Below are positions 34,260 to 42,481 of a stretch of 64,000 bases of DNA, in pieces (positions within the stretch are counted from its first letter, which is position 1; each line of letters opens with the position of its first letter). Source of the DNA: Terrabacter sp. Root85 (GTDB taxonomy: Bacteria > Actinomycetota > Actinomycetes > Actinomycetales > Dermatophilaceae); assembly GCF_001429185.1 (NCBI RefSeq), contig NZ_LMIW01000009.1, positions 62,001 through 126,000 of the forward strand. Direction: 5' to 3'. The notes beneath the pieces are model-generated. The model ran no database searches and had not been told where the DNA came from. It worked only from the letters and a program-made list of their open reading frames with translations. Made by a program: the position numbers and the translations under genes.

Positions 34260-35192
34260 GTGACCGTGGACTCCCGCACTGCATCCCAGGCCCCGCCCAG
34301 CGCTCGCCGTGCGAGGTGGCTCGTCCTGGCTGCCGTGGCCGTGACGCTCCTCCTCTGGGCGTCCGCGTTCGTCGCGATCCGCCACCTCGGCCGAGACGTG
34401 CCGCCGGGCGCACTGTCGCTCGGGCGGCTGCTCGTCGCGTCGGTCGCCCTCGGGGTCCTCGTCTTCCGACGGCCGCGGACCTGGCCGGCCCGCCGCGACT
34501 GGCCCCTGCTGCTGCTCTGCGGCGTCGGCTGGTTCGGCATCTACAACCTCGCCCTCAACGAGGCCGAGCGGCGCATCGACGCCGGCACCTCCGCGCTCAT
34601 CGTGCAGATCGGGCCGATCATCGTCGCGCTCCTCGCCACGGTCTTCCTCGGCGAGAAGATGACGCGTTGGCTGCTCATCGGCATGGCCGTCGGCTTCGCG
34701 GGTGTCGTCGTCATCGCGCGCGGCTTCTCCTCCGGTGACTCCGGCGACATGGTGGGCGTGTGGCTCGCCGTCCTGGCTGCGGTGACGTATGCCGTGGGCG
34801 TCCTCGCGCAGAAGCCGCTCCTCGGGCGGTTGCCGGGTCCCGAGGTCACCTGGCTCGCCTGCATCATCGGCGCCATCGTGTGCCTGCCGTGGAGCGGCGA
34901 GCTCGTCACCGTGGTGCGTGACAGCGACCCGAGCACCTTGTGGTGGATCGCCTACCTCGGCCTCTTCCCGACCGCCATCGCCTTCTCGACGTGGGCCTAC
35001 GTGCTGGCGCGCAGCGATGCCGGCACGCTGACCCTGACGACGTTCCTCGTGCCGTTCATCGCGACACTCATCGCCTGGGCGCTGCTCTCCGAGGTGCCGC
35101 CGCCCCTGACCTTCGTCGGCGGGGCGTTGTGCATCGCCGGTGTCCTGCTCACGCGGCGCAAGCCACGAGTGGCTCCGACCGCGGAGGAGTGA
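34260..35192 (+). CDS. EamA/DMT-family transporter
   Basis: 310 residues, ten predicted transmembrane helices arranged as two EamA repeats (first starting LLLWASAFVAIRHLGRDVPP, second VWLAVLAAVTYAVGVLAQK). Probably an exporter of an amino acid or other metabolite. GTG 34260 starts the protein. It is followed by a strong inverted repeat that probably ends the transcript before the DUF222-HNH gene. Confidence 0.88.
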   Translation: MTVDSRTASQAPPSARRARWLVLAAVAVTLLLWASAFVAIRHLGRDVPPGALSLGRLLVASVALGVLVFRRPRTWPARRDWPLLLLCGVGWFGIYNLALNEAERRIDAGTSALIVQIGPIIVALLATVFLGEKMTRWLLIGMAVGFAGVVVIARGFSSGDSGDMVGVWLAVLAAVTYAVGVLAQKPLLGRLPGPEVTWLACIIGAIVCLPWSGELVTVVRDSDPSTLWWIAYLGLFPTAIAFSTWAYVLARSDAGTLTLTTFLVPFIATLIAWALLSEVPPPLTFVGGALCIAGVLLTRRKPRVAPTAEE

Positions 35193-35199
35193 GTGCGCT

Positions 35200-35228
35200 C
35201 CGATCCCTTTGCGACGCAACGGGATCGG
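35200..35228 (+). terminator. Hairpin terminator after the EamA transporter
   Basis: CCGATCCC (35200-35207) pairs with GGGATCGG (35221-35228). Inside it TTGCG (35209-35213) pairs with CGCAA (35215-35219), so the stem is 13 pairs with one mismatch. It begins 8 bases past the EamA stop and is the only strong hairpin before the next gene. No U-tract. Confidence 0.6.
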
Positions 35229-35263
35229 TGGACTCACAGTGTGGACAGACCTTCACAATCTAT

Positions 35264-35277
35264 CGAACATGTGTTCC
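35264..35277. promoter_or_regulatory. LexA (SOS) box upstream of the DUF222-HNH gene
   Basis: CGAACATGTGTTCC matches the Gram-positive/actinobacterial SOS consensus CGAAC-N4-GTTCS at every fixed base. It lies 40 bases upstream of the start codon, just after a TTCACA segment (35252-35257) that could serve as a -35. LexA binding there would block transcription. The adjacent gene family (13E12/DUF222) includes, as I recall, SOS-linked members in mycobacteria. Confidence 0.75.
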
Positions 35278-35316
35278 AATAGAGGGGTCGGCGACCCGGG
35301 TGGGAGGAGTGAGTTC

Positions 35317-36801
35317 GTGCCATTCCTCGACACCGGGCGTCCGGCGCCCGACGCGACTGACGGTGGCAGCAGCCTCGACCCCCGCGTGGTCTGGCTGGTC
35401 GGTCAGGCGAAGGCCCGCGCCGATCGGGCGCAGGAGCGCAGCTCGTCCCTCACGTTGGCCGACGAGGCCGACGAGGTGCTCACGCAGATCGAGCGCCTCG
35501 AGGTCCAGAAGGCTCGCCTCGAGGGTCGTATCGTCGACGCGTATGCCGCGCTGCACTCCGTCGAGGAGCAGCAGCTCGCCCGGTGGACGACGAGCTCGCC
35601 CGTGCCGATCACGGCCGACCAGGTCGCCGCGCAGGAGATCGCCTGGGCGACCGGGGTGGGCGCGACCGAGGTCGCCCGTCGGCTCGAGCTCGCGACAGCA
35701 CCCCGGCGTCATCGGGTGCTGCGTGAGCGGCTGCGGGCCGGTGCTGTCAGTCTCCAGCGAGCCCTGCGCGTCGTCGTCGAGACGCGGGCGCTCGCCGACG
35801 ACGTCCTCCCCGACCTCGAGGCCACGGTGCTCGCGCCGGCTCCGGACGGCGCGGTCGCCTCTCAACGCCTCTTCGCCACACGGTTGCAGCGGTGCGTCCG
35901 CTCGGCCGAGTCCCGCGCCGCCGAGGAGCGCCGCCGGTCCTCTCATCTGCGTCGCACGGCGTACGGCCGCCTCGTCGAGGACGGTATGGGGACGTTCACC
36001 GTCGTCGCGCCGGCCGAGCGGGTCGTCGGTGTGCTCGACCGGGTCGATGCCCTGGCTCGGGCCGCCCGCGCGGGTGGCGACGACCGCAGCCTCGACCAGC
36101 TGCGCAGCGACCTGCTCTGCGACCTCGCCCTCTTCGGCGTCGTCCCGTCCGGCATCGGCGGACCTGCCGGCGCCGGTGCCGGTGGCGGTCTTGGTGGCGG
36201 TCTCGAGGAAGAGCTCTCGTGTGCGGGCCTGCTGTCCGACGCGGCGCCCGCGGCCGTCCGCATCGTCGTCCCGTTCGAGGTCGCCGTCGGGATGTCCGAC
36301 GCTGCGTGCGAGCTGCCCGGCCACGGCTGGGTCACCGCCGCCCACGCCCGCCAGATCATGACCGCACCGGGCTCGGTGTGGCAGCGCCTCGCCGTCGACG
36401 TCGACACCGGCCGCGCCCTCGAGCTCTCCACCGACTGCTACCGCCCGACCGCCGCGATGGTCGAGCACGTGCGGGCCGTCGACGGCGTCTGCCGGGCACC
36501 CGGGTGCCAGGTGCCGGCCGACCGGTGCGATCTCGACCACGTCGTCCCGTGGCCGGCCGGCCCCACCCACGTCTCCAACTCCGAGTCCCTGAGCCGGGGC
36601 TGCCACAACGGCAAGACCGCCGGAGTCTGGCAGGTCGAGTGGGTCGACGACGACGGCATCTCCTGGTCCTCGCTCGCCGGTCGCGACTACATCACCTATC
36701 CCAAGGACTGGCGAGAAGCCCTCCGCGACCCGGGCTCGGGTCCACCGCCTCGATCCCCTTCAGCAGGAGCCGAGACTGCCGACGATCCGCCACCCTTCTG
36801 A
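35317..36801 (+). CDS. DUF222 (13E12 repeat) protein with C-terminal HNH endonuclease domain
   Basis: 494 residues. The N-terminal and central part is the helical DUF222/13E12 domain common in actinobacteria, often in many copies. The C terminus holds an HNH motif: CRAPGCQVPADRCDLDHVVPW with a zinc-type CxxxC start, followed by the Asn and GCHNGK residues. It should bind and may nick or cut DNA. GTG 35317 follows a GGGAGGAG ribosome site at 8 bases. A LexA box 40 bases upstream indicates DNA-damage control. Such genes are thought to be mobile or selfish in some genomes; here no flanking mobile gene is visible. Confidence 0.9.
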   Translation: MPFLDTGRPAPDATDGGSSLDPRVVWLVGQAKARADRAQERSSSLTLADEADEVLTQIERLEVQKARLEGRIVDAYAALHSVEEQQLARWTTSSPVPITADQVAAQEIAWATGVGATEVARRLELATAPRRHRVLRERLRAGAVSLQRALRVVVETRALADDVLPDLEATVLAPAPDGAVASQRLFATRLQRCVRSAESRAAEERRRSSHLRRTAYGRLVEDGMGTFTVVAPAERVVGVLDRVDALARAARAGGDDRSLDQLRSDLLCDLALFGVVPSGIGGPAGAGAGGGLGGGLEEELSCAGLLSDAAPAAVRIVVPFEVAVGMSDAACELPGHGWVTAAHARQIMTAPGSVWQRLAVDVDTGRALELSTDCYRPTAAMVEHVRAVDGVCRAPGCQVPADRCDLDHVVPWPAGPTHVSNSESLSRGCHNGKTAGVWQVEWVDDDGISWSSLAGRDYITYPKDWREALRDPGSGPPPRSPSAGAETADDPPPF

Positions 36802-36867
36802 CCGCTGGGCCGGCTGGTGTGCGGCTTCGGCGGCGCCAATGGCGGCGGGTGGGCCTAGCGTGGCCGG

Positions 36868-37713
36868 ATGACGCTTCCGGCGGACAGTCATGTGCACAGC
36901 GAGTGGTCGTGGGACGCCGCGCACGGGTCGATGGACCGCACGTGCGCGCGGGCGCTCGAGCTGGGCCTGCCGGCCGTCGCGTTCACCGAGCACGTCGACC
37001 ACACCGTCTGGTCGCTCGACCGCTCGCACCTCGTCGAGGATGCGCACCTGCTGACCTTCACGTCGCCCGATGGCCTGGTGACCCCCGGCCCGTTCGACGC
37101 CGCCGGCTACCTCGAGGCGATCGCGGAGTGCCGGGAGCGCCACCCCGGCCTGCGCATCCTCAGCGGGCTCGAGCTCGGCGAGCCGCACCTGCACCCCGAG
37201 GCCGTCGCGCGGGTGCTCGCGGCCGGCCCGTTCGACCGGGTGCTCGGCTCCCTGCACTGTCTGCCGGACGGCGACGGCTGGACCGAGCCCGGCGAGCTCT
37301 TCGGCCGCAGGCCCGCCGTGGACATCGTCCGCAGCTACCTGCGCGACGTCGCAGCCATGGTCGCGGCCGACGACACGTTCGAGGTCCTCGCCCACATCGA
37401 CTACCCCGTCCGCTCCTGGGACGAGGCCGCGGACGGCCCCTTCGACCCGGCGGAGTTCGACGTCGAATTCCGCCAGACGCTCGAGGCCGTCGCGGAGGCC
37501 GGCAAGGTGCTCGAGATCAACACCGTGCTGCCGCTGCACCCGACGGTCGTCCGCTGGTGGCACGACGTCGGCGGTGGCGCGGTGAGCTTCGGCAGTGACG
37601 CGCACGAGCCCGTGTCGCTCGCCCGTCGGTTCCGCGACGCCCGGCACCTCGCCGAGGCCTGTGGCTTCCGACCGGGTCGCGATCCGCACGACCTCTGGCC
37701 GCGCATCGACTGA
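36868..37713 (+). CDS. PHP-domain phosphoesterase (histidinol-phosphatase-like)
   Basis: 281 residues. The PHP metal-site motifs are in order: DSHVHSEWS (HxH) at the N terminus, FTEHVDH, a Glu in LSGLELGE, HIDYP and SFGSDAHEP. This is the pattern of HisK-type L-histidinol phosphate phosphatase and related PHP phosphatases. With no his operon nearby, the substrate is uncertain. ATG 36868 begins 66 bases after the HNH gene. Confidence 0.85.
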   Translation: MTLPADSHVHSEWSWDAAHGSMDRTCARALELGLPAVAFTEHVDHTVWSLDRSHLVEDAHLLTFTSPDGLVTPGPFDAAGYLEAIAECRERHPGLRILSGLELGEPHLHPEAVARVLAAGPFDRVLGSLHCLPDGDGWTEPGELFGRRPAVDIVRSYLRDVAAMVAADDTFEVLAHIDYPVRSWDEAADGPFDPAEFDVEFRQTLEAVAEAGKVLEINTVLPLHPTVVRWWHDVGGGAVSFGSDAHEPVSLARRFRDARHLAEACGFRPGRDPHDLWPRID

Positions 37714-37716
37714 CGG

Positions 37717-37730
37717 CCGCCAGACGGCGG
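37717..37730. terminator. Weak hairpin between convergent genes
   Basis: CCGCC (37717-37721) and GGCGG (37726-37730) form a 5-pair stem with a 4-base loop between two convergent stop codons. It is short and has no U-tract, so it is only a candidate bidirectional terminator. Confidence 0.3.
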
Positions 37731-37742
37731 GGTCCAGGTGGG

Positions 37743-37904
37743 TCAGCGGGTGACGGGCACGTCGTGCAGGACGCGCTCGATGTCGCGGTCGACCTCGGCG
37801 TCGGCGCCGAAGGGAGCGCGCGGCAGCGAGAACGTCCGGCGGTGGTGCGGCTCGAGGGCCGCGACGATGGCGATGATCATGACGAAGAAGAAGATGATGT
37901 CCAT
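37743..37904 (-). CDS. Small single-TM protein
   Basis: 53 residues. An N-terminal transmembrane helix (MDIIFFFVMIIAIVAAL) is followed by a charged cytoplasmic tail (EPHHRRTFSLPRAP...VDRDIERVLHDVPV). No family recognised. ATG 37904 has no clear ribosome site. It is divergent from the FtrA/GlxA-type regulator and shares its palindromic upstream region, so it may be part of that regulon. Confidence 0.5.
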   Translation of the reverse strand: MDIIFFFVMIIAIVAALEPHHRRTFSLPRAPFGADAEVDRDIERVLHDVPVTR

Positions 37905-37941
37905 GGCAGAAAGTCTGCGCTCATCATGATCCCGCCACGAG

Positions 37942-37976
37942 TGGCAGAACTGTCGATGATCGACAAGATCCTGCCA
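37942..37976. promoter_or_regulatory. Nested palindromic operator upstream of the FtrA/GlxA-type regulator
   Basis: Inner perfect palindrome TGTCGATGATCGACA (37951-37965; 7-base arms around one G) inside outer arms TGGCAG (37942-37947) and CTGCCA (37971-37976). It lies 20-50 bases upstream of the regulator start and 38-72 bases upstream of the divergent small gene. The size and symmetry suit a dimeric AraC-type or other repressor; autoregulation is inferred. Confidence 0.55.
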
Positions 37977-37995
37977 AACATGCCATGCTGGCCGG

Positions 37996-38958
37996 ATGCT
38001 GCGCACCATCGCCGTCATCGCCCAGGAGCCTGTGGCCATGTTCGAGCTCGGCGTCCTCTGCGAGGTCTTCGGCATCGACCGCACCGACGACGGGGTCCCG
38101 GCCTTCGACTTCCGGGTCTGCTCGTCGCGTCCCGGCGAGGTTCTGCGCACGACGAGCGGCATGAGCATCGTCGCGCCCTTCCCGCTCGAGGCGGCCCGCG
38201 GTGCCGACCTCGTCGCCATCCCCGGTGGAGCGGTCGACGGTCCCTACGACCCGGACGTCCTCGACATCCTCCGCCACACAGCGGCGAACGGCGGTCGCGT
38301 GCTCTCCGTCTGCTCGGGCGCCTTCCAGCTCGCCGCCGCCGGCCTGCTCGACGGTCGTGAGTGCACGACCCACTGGAGGTATGCCGCCCGGCTGGCCGAC
38401 GAGCACCCCCGCGCCTGCGTTGACCTCGACGTCCTCTACGTCGAGGACGGCCCGGTCCTGACGAGCGCCGGCACGGCTGCCGGCATCGACGCGTGCCTGC
38501 ACATCGTGCGCACCGAGCTCGGCTCGGAGGTGGCGACCCGCATCGCGCGCCGCATGGTCGTCCCGCCGCACCGCTCCGGTGGGCAGCGCCAGTTCGTCGA
38601 GACGCCCGTCCCGTCCGAGCCGTGCGAGGGTCTCCAGGACGTCATGGAGTGGGTCGCCGAGCGCCTCGACGAGGAGCACTCGATCCCCTCGCTCGCCAGG
38701 CGGGCGGCCATGTCGGAACGCACCTTCGCGCGCCGCTTCACCGCCGAGGTCGGCACGACCCCGCACAAGTGGGTGACGAGCCAGCGGGTGCTCCGGGCCC
38801 GCCACCTGCTCGAGTCGACGGACCTCGACGTCGAGCGGATCGCCCGCGAGAGCGGCTTCGCCACTGCGGCGGTGCTGCGCCACCACTTCCAACGGGAGAT
38901 CGGCATCCCGCCCGTCGCCTACCGACGCGCCTTCACGAAGCAGCCCGCCTCGGCCTGA
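37996..38958 (+). CDS. FtrA/GlxA-type AraC-family regulator
   Basis: 320 residues. The N-terminal DJ-1/PfpI-like domain (VIAQEPVAMFELGVLCEVFG; nucleophile-elbow SVCSGAFQLAAAG) is followed by an AraC helix-turn-helix pair (IPSLARRAAMSERTFARRF and IARESGFATAAVLRHHFQR). In the family the DJ-1-like part senses a small molecule and does not act as an enzyme; the cysteine in VCSGA is present here. It likely controls its own region and perhaps the adjacent small membrane protein gene. Start ATG 37996. Confidence 0.88.
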   Translation: MLRTIAVIAQEPVAMFELGVLCEVFGIDRTDDGVPAFDFRVCSSRPGEVLRTTSGMSIVAPFPLEAARGADLVAIPGGAVDGPYDPDVLDILRHTAANGGRVLSVCSGAFQLAAAGLLDGRECTTHWRYAARLADEHPRACVDLDVLYVEDGPVLTSAGTAAGIDACLHIVRTELGSEVATRIARRMVVPPHRSGGQRQFVETPVPSEPCEGLQDVMEWVAERLDEEHSIPSLARRAAMSERTFARRFTAEVGTTPHKWVTSQRVLRARHLLESTDLDVERIARESGFATAAVLRHHFQREIGIPPVAYRRAFTKQPASA

Positions 38959-38991
38959 CCCTGCGCCGCAGCTTCAGCGCGACAGGCATGG

Positions 38992-39004
38992 TTACCGTCA
39001 GTAA
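38992..39004. promoter_or_regulatory. Candidate operator upstream of the secretory lipase
   Basis: TTACCGTCAGTAA has TTAC/GTAA arms around 5 bases and ends 55 bases before the lipase start. Short palindromes of this form are bound by TetR-type repressors of lipid genes in actinobacteria. No TetR gene is near, so the assignment is speculative. Confidence 0.35.
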
Positions 39005-39059
39005 GTTGCTGGCCAGTGGACGCCACCGACGTCGTCCTGCCGCCTGAGGGGAAGCCGCC

Positions 39060-40301
39060 GTGCCTCGTTCGACCCACCGCTCGTCCCGCACCCGCACCCG
39101 CACCCGTCGCGTCGTCGGCGTCGTGGTGCTCGCGATCGCCGCGGCCGTCATGTCGCCGGTCACGACAGCCCGGGCCTCCGGCTTCTACGACCCTCCCACG
39201 CCCGTCACCGGAGCACCCGGCACGGTGCTCAAGACCGAGCCGATGACCTTCTATCTCGACCCGCTCAAGGCCGTCCCCTCGACCGCGCGCGCCACTCGGG
39301 TCATGTATGCCAGCCGCGACCGCAGCGGTGCGCCGATCGCCGTGACGGGCACCGTCCTCGTGCCGCCGGTCCCGTGGTTCGGTCCGGGCCAGCGCCCCCT
39401 CATCGGCTACGCCGCGGGCACCCAGGGCATGGGTGACCAGTGCGCCCCGAGCCGTCAGCTCGCGGCCGGCTCGGAGTACGAAGGTGCCTTCGTCTCCGGC
39501 CTGCTGACCCGCGGCTATGCGGTCGCCATGACCGACTACCAGGGCCTCGGCACACCCGGCACCCACACCTACATGGTCCGCGAGGCCCAGGCGTACGCCG
39601 TCCTTGACATGGTGCGCGCCGCCCAGCGCCTCCCCGGCACCGGGCTGCCGAGCGGCGGCCCGGTCATGCTGGCCGGTTACAGCCAGGGCGGCGGTGCGAG
39701 TGCCGCAGCCGTGGAGCTCGCGCCCACGTATGCCCCAGAGCTGAGGCTCGAGGGTGCGGTCGCCGGCGCCGTCCCCGCCGAGCTCGGTGCCGTCGCCGAC
39801 CACCTCGACGGCAGCCTCTACTCCGCCTTCGCGCTCTACGCCGTCGCCGGCCAGTCCGCCGCCTACGGCCTCGACCTCGACGGCTTCCTCAACGCCCGGG
39901 GCGCCTCGGTCGTCGCCGCCGTCAAGGGCGAGTGCGTCGGCGAGTCGATCGCGCTGCACGCGTTCACCCGCTCGAGCGACCTGACGAAGGACGGCCGCAC
40001 GCTGACCGAGCTCGCCGCGGCCGAGCCCTTCCGATCGATCATCGCCGAGCAGCGCATCGGTCGGCTCAAGCCCGCCGTCCCGGTGCTCGTGACGCACTCC
40101 GTCCTCGACGACGTCATCCCGTATGCCGTCGGGCGCGGTCTCGCGCACGACTGGTGCACCCGCGGCGCCAACGTGGCCTTCTCGCCCAACATCACACCGA
40201 CGCACGTCGGCGGGGCGGTGCCGTCGTTCGCCAAGCAGTACGCCTTCCTCGAGGCGCGCGTCGCCGGGCTCCCCGAGGTCTCCGACTGCTGGTGGCTCTG
40301 A
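39060..40301 (+). CDS. Secretory lipase (LIP family)
   Basis: 413 residues. N-terminal signal peptide with many Arg residues (RRVVGVVVLAIAAAVMSP), then a LIP-type alpha/beta hydrolase domain with the nucleophile elbow LAGYSQGGGAS (Ser near residue 206) and a C-terminal acid and histidine region (VTHSVLDDVIPY; ITPTHVGG). Expected to hydrolyse triacylglycerols or long-chain esters outside the cell. GTG 39060 follows an AGGGGAAG ribosome site. The two arginine clusters and the presence of several Cys suggest secretion by Tat or Sec; I cannot choose. Confidence 0.87.
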   Translation: MPRSTHRSSRTRTRTRRVVGVVVLAIAAAVMSPVTTARASGFYDPPTPVTGAPGTVLKTEPMTFYLDPLKAVPSTARATRVMYASRDRSGAPIAVTGTVLVPPVPWFGPGQRPLIGYAAGTQGMGDQCAPSRQLAAGSEYEGAFVSGLLTRGYAVAMTDYQGLGTPGTHTYMVREAQAYAVLDMVRAAQRLPGTGLPSGGPVMLAGYSQGGGASAAAVELAPTYAPELRLEGAVAGAVPAELGAVADHLDGSLYSAFALYAVAGQSAAYGLDLDGFLNARGASVVAAVKGECVGESIALHAFTRSSDLTKDGRTLTELAAAEPFRSIIAEQRIGRLKPAVPVLVTHSVLDDVIPYAVGRGLAHDWCTRGANVAFSPNITPTHVGGAVPSFAKQYAFLEARVAGLPEVSDCWWL

Positions 40302-40324
40302 GCCGGTCCGACCGACCGGGCTCA
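40299..40324. terminator. Bidirectional terminator spanning both stop codons
   Basis: TGAGCCGGTC (40299-40308) and GACCGGGCTCA (40314-40324) pair with one bulged G around a CGACC loop. The stem includes the stop codons of the lipase (plus) and of the SDR-TspO gene (minus), and would end both transcripts. Confidence 0.6.
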
Positions 40325-41749
40325 GCGGTTGCGGCGCGCGATCGCCGTCGAGAGCGCGGTCGCGAAGCCGCACCACACGGCATACGGCGACAGGGCGATG
40401 CCCGCGCCCTTGCTCACGGTGCCGGCGCGGCGGGCGAGGTCCGCCGCGCTCGCCGTGAGCAGCGCCGCCTCCGCGGCCGCCACCCACGGCTTGCGCACGC
40501 GCCAGAAGAGCACGCTCCAGGCCGTGTTGAGGGCCAGGTTGGTCCCGAAGGCCTTGAGGTAGGCGTTGCGACCCTCGGTGTCACCGGCCTTGTCGTACGC
40601 GTTGAGCGCCGTCGCGGACGTCGCCGCGATGTCGGCGTAGAGCGCGGTCCACACCAGGGGGAAGGCGAGCGTCGGGGGCTGCCAGTCCGGCAGGTCGAGA
40701 GAGCGGTACCAGCGTGAGTCGGGCTGCGTCGCAAGCGAACCCGCAACGGCACTCGCCACCGTCGCGGCGCTCGTCAGGGCGAGGTTGCGCATCGCCGTGT
40801 CGGGCTTGGCCGTGCGCATCGCCGACCGGACGGCCGTGTCGAAGTCGATGAAGCCCCCGGGCACGTCGACGTGCTCCCGGATGTCGTCCTCCTTGGCGAC
40901 GACCTCGTGGACGAGGCTGCCGACGAGCGGCTTGGCCAGGCCCGCCGAGATCGGGGTGACGAGCCCGACCCAGTGGCTCGCCAGGCGCGGCGTCAGCACC
41001 GGCACGGTCACGACGACCGGGCGGCGCCGGTCCGTCGCGTCGGAGAAACGGGCGATCATCTCGCGGTAGGTCAGCACCTCGGGACCCCCGATGTCGAAGG
41101 GGCGGTTGACCTCGGGGGGCAGGCTGCCGGCGCCCACGAGGAGCGTCACGACGTCGTCGATGGCGATCGGCTGGATCTTGTTGTCGAGCCACTTCGGAGC
41201 GACCATCGCCGGCAGGCGGGTCGTGAGGTAGCGCAGCATGTCGAAGGACGCCGACCCGTCACCGAGCACGACGGCGGCCTGGAGCACCGCCGTCGGCACG
41301 CCCGAGTCGAGCAGGATCCGCCCGACCTCGACGCGCGAGGCGAGGTGCGGCGAGAGCACCTCGTCATCGGGGTGCAGGCCGCCGAGGTAGACGATGCGCG
41401 AGACCCCGGCCTCCTTCGCCGCCTCCGAGAAGATCGTCGCCGCCTCGCGGTCGCGCTCCTGGAAGTCGGGCTGGTCGTCCATGGAGTGCACGAGGTACCA
41501 CGCGGCGTCGACGTCCTCGAGCGCGCGGCGCATGTCGTCGGCCGACGCGACGTCACCCTCGGCGACCTCGACCCGGTCGACCCACGGCTTGTCGTCCATC
41601 GAGGCGCGGCGGCGGGTCAGCACCCGCACCGCCCAGCCCTCGTCGAGCAGCCGCGGCACGACCTGCCCGCCGACGTATCCGGAGGCGCCCGTGACGAGGG
41701 CGCGGCGCGGAGTGCCGTCGGTCGTGGTGGGGTTCGGGGCAGGGTTCAT
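40322..41749 (-). CDS. SDR-type epimerase fused to a TspO/MBR domain
   Basis: 475 residues. The first about 310 are a NAD(P)-binding extended SDR/NmrA-like domain (VTGASGYVGGQVVPRLL; YLVHSMDDQPDF). The last about 165 are a TspO/MBR membrane domain with five helices and the signature PDWQPPTLAFPLVWTALY. TspO binds tetrapyrroles and may take part in their light-dependent breakdown or transport; the SDR part may act on a linked metabolite. ATG 41749 sits 4 bases after the CPBP gene stop. Last gene of the photolyase-CFA operon. Confidence 0.87.
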   Translation of the reverse strand: MNPAPNPTTTDGTPRRALVTGASGYVGGQVVPRLLDEGWAVRVLTRRRASMDDKPWVDRVEVAEGDVASADDMRRALEDVDAAWYLVHSMDDQPDFQERDREAATIFSEAAKEAGVSRIVYLGGLHPDDEVLSPHLASRVEVGRILLDSGVPTAVLQAAVVLGDGSASFDMLRYLTTRLPAMVAPKWLDNKIQPIAIDDVVTLLVGAGSLPPEVNRPFDIGGPEVLTYREMIARFSDATDRRRPVVVTVPVLTPRLASHWVGLVTPISAGLAKPLVGSLVHEVVAKEDDIREHVDVPGGFIDFDTAVRSAMRTAKPDTAMRNLALTSAATVASAVAGSLATQPDSRWYRSLDLPDWQPPTLAFPLVWTALYADIAATSATALNAYDKAGDTEGRNAYLKAFGTNLALNTAWSVLFWRVRKPWVAAAEAALLTASAADLARRAGTVSKGAGIALSPYAVWCGFATALSTAIARRNR

Positions 41750-41753
41750 GCGG

Positions 41754-42473
41754 TCACCTGGTCAGCTCGAGGGCGGGTGGGAGGAGCAGGAGCATCCCCG
41801 TCGACCACACGACGTGCGTGATGATCGGCCCGAGGAAGCCGCCGGTGACGCGGCGCTGCAGGGCGGTCACGAGACCGATGACGGCAGCCGCCAGGACGAG
41901 CAGCGGGATGCCGCTGCCGACGGTGGTCAGGGCGTAGAGCAGGGTCGTCAGGGTCACCTGGTGGCGGGGGAGGGCGGCGTAGAGGGCGCCGCGGAAGTAG
42001 AGCTCCTCGACGACGCCGTTGACGAAGGTGATGGCGAGCACCGCCGTGAAGGCCCCGAACCGAGCGTGGTCGAGCAGCTGGTCGACCGGCTCGCGCAGCA
42101 CGGGGATGCGGGCGACGACGAGCGCGCCGACGAGGAAGAGGACGAGGAGCAGCACGCCGAGCACGAGGGACTGCACGATCGGCCGGGCCTTCTCGCCGCG
42201 ACGCGTGTGCCCCATGCCCGCGTGCAGCGGGCCCGAGAGCAGCGCGCCGACGAGCCACACCGCCGCCAGGGCGAGCGTCGCGACGTAGAAGAGCGGGTCG
42301 CCCGGGGTGATCCGCAGCGCCCACGCCAGCACCGCGGTGCCCACGACGAAGGTGAGCGCGACGACGACCTGGCGGCGCCGGAAGACGTCGTCGGGGTCGC
42401 GGTGGTCGCGGTCCACCTTCTCGATGAGCGCGGCGTTGACGAACGCACGCAGCTCGGTCACGGGGCCCCGCAT
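41754..42473 (-). CDS. CPBP-family intramembrane metalloprotease
   Basis: 239 residues, about eight hydrophobic helices, with the CPBP glutamate pair and arginine VVEELYFRGALY (near residue 160) and a following histidine (PIITHVVWS). These are the residues of the family glutamate-dependent metalloprotease site. Substrate unknown; the family includes abortive-infection-linked and bacteriocin-immunity proteins, and also many housekeeping ones. ATG 42473 is 8 bases from the photolyase stop, so it is in the same transcript. Confidence 0.82.
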   Translation of the reverse strand: MRGPVTELRAFVNAALIEKVDRDHRDPDDVFRRRQVVVALTFVVGTAVLAWALRITPGDPLFYVATLALAAVWLVGALLSGPLHAGMGHTRRGEKARPIVQSLVLGVLLLVLFLVGALVVARIPVLREPVDQLLDHARFGAFTAVLAITFVNGVVEELYFRGALYAALPRHQVTLTTLLYALTTVGSGIPLLVLAAAVIGLVTALQRRVTGGFLGPIITHVVWSTGMLLLLPPALELTR

Positions 42474-42481
42474 CTCGTCTC

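Noticed and set aside
40322-42473. Defence-island reading of the CPBP protease
   Set aside because: The neighbours are photolyase, lipid and TspO genes with a CarH regulator, and no phage or defence gene is near.
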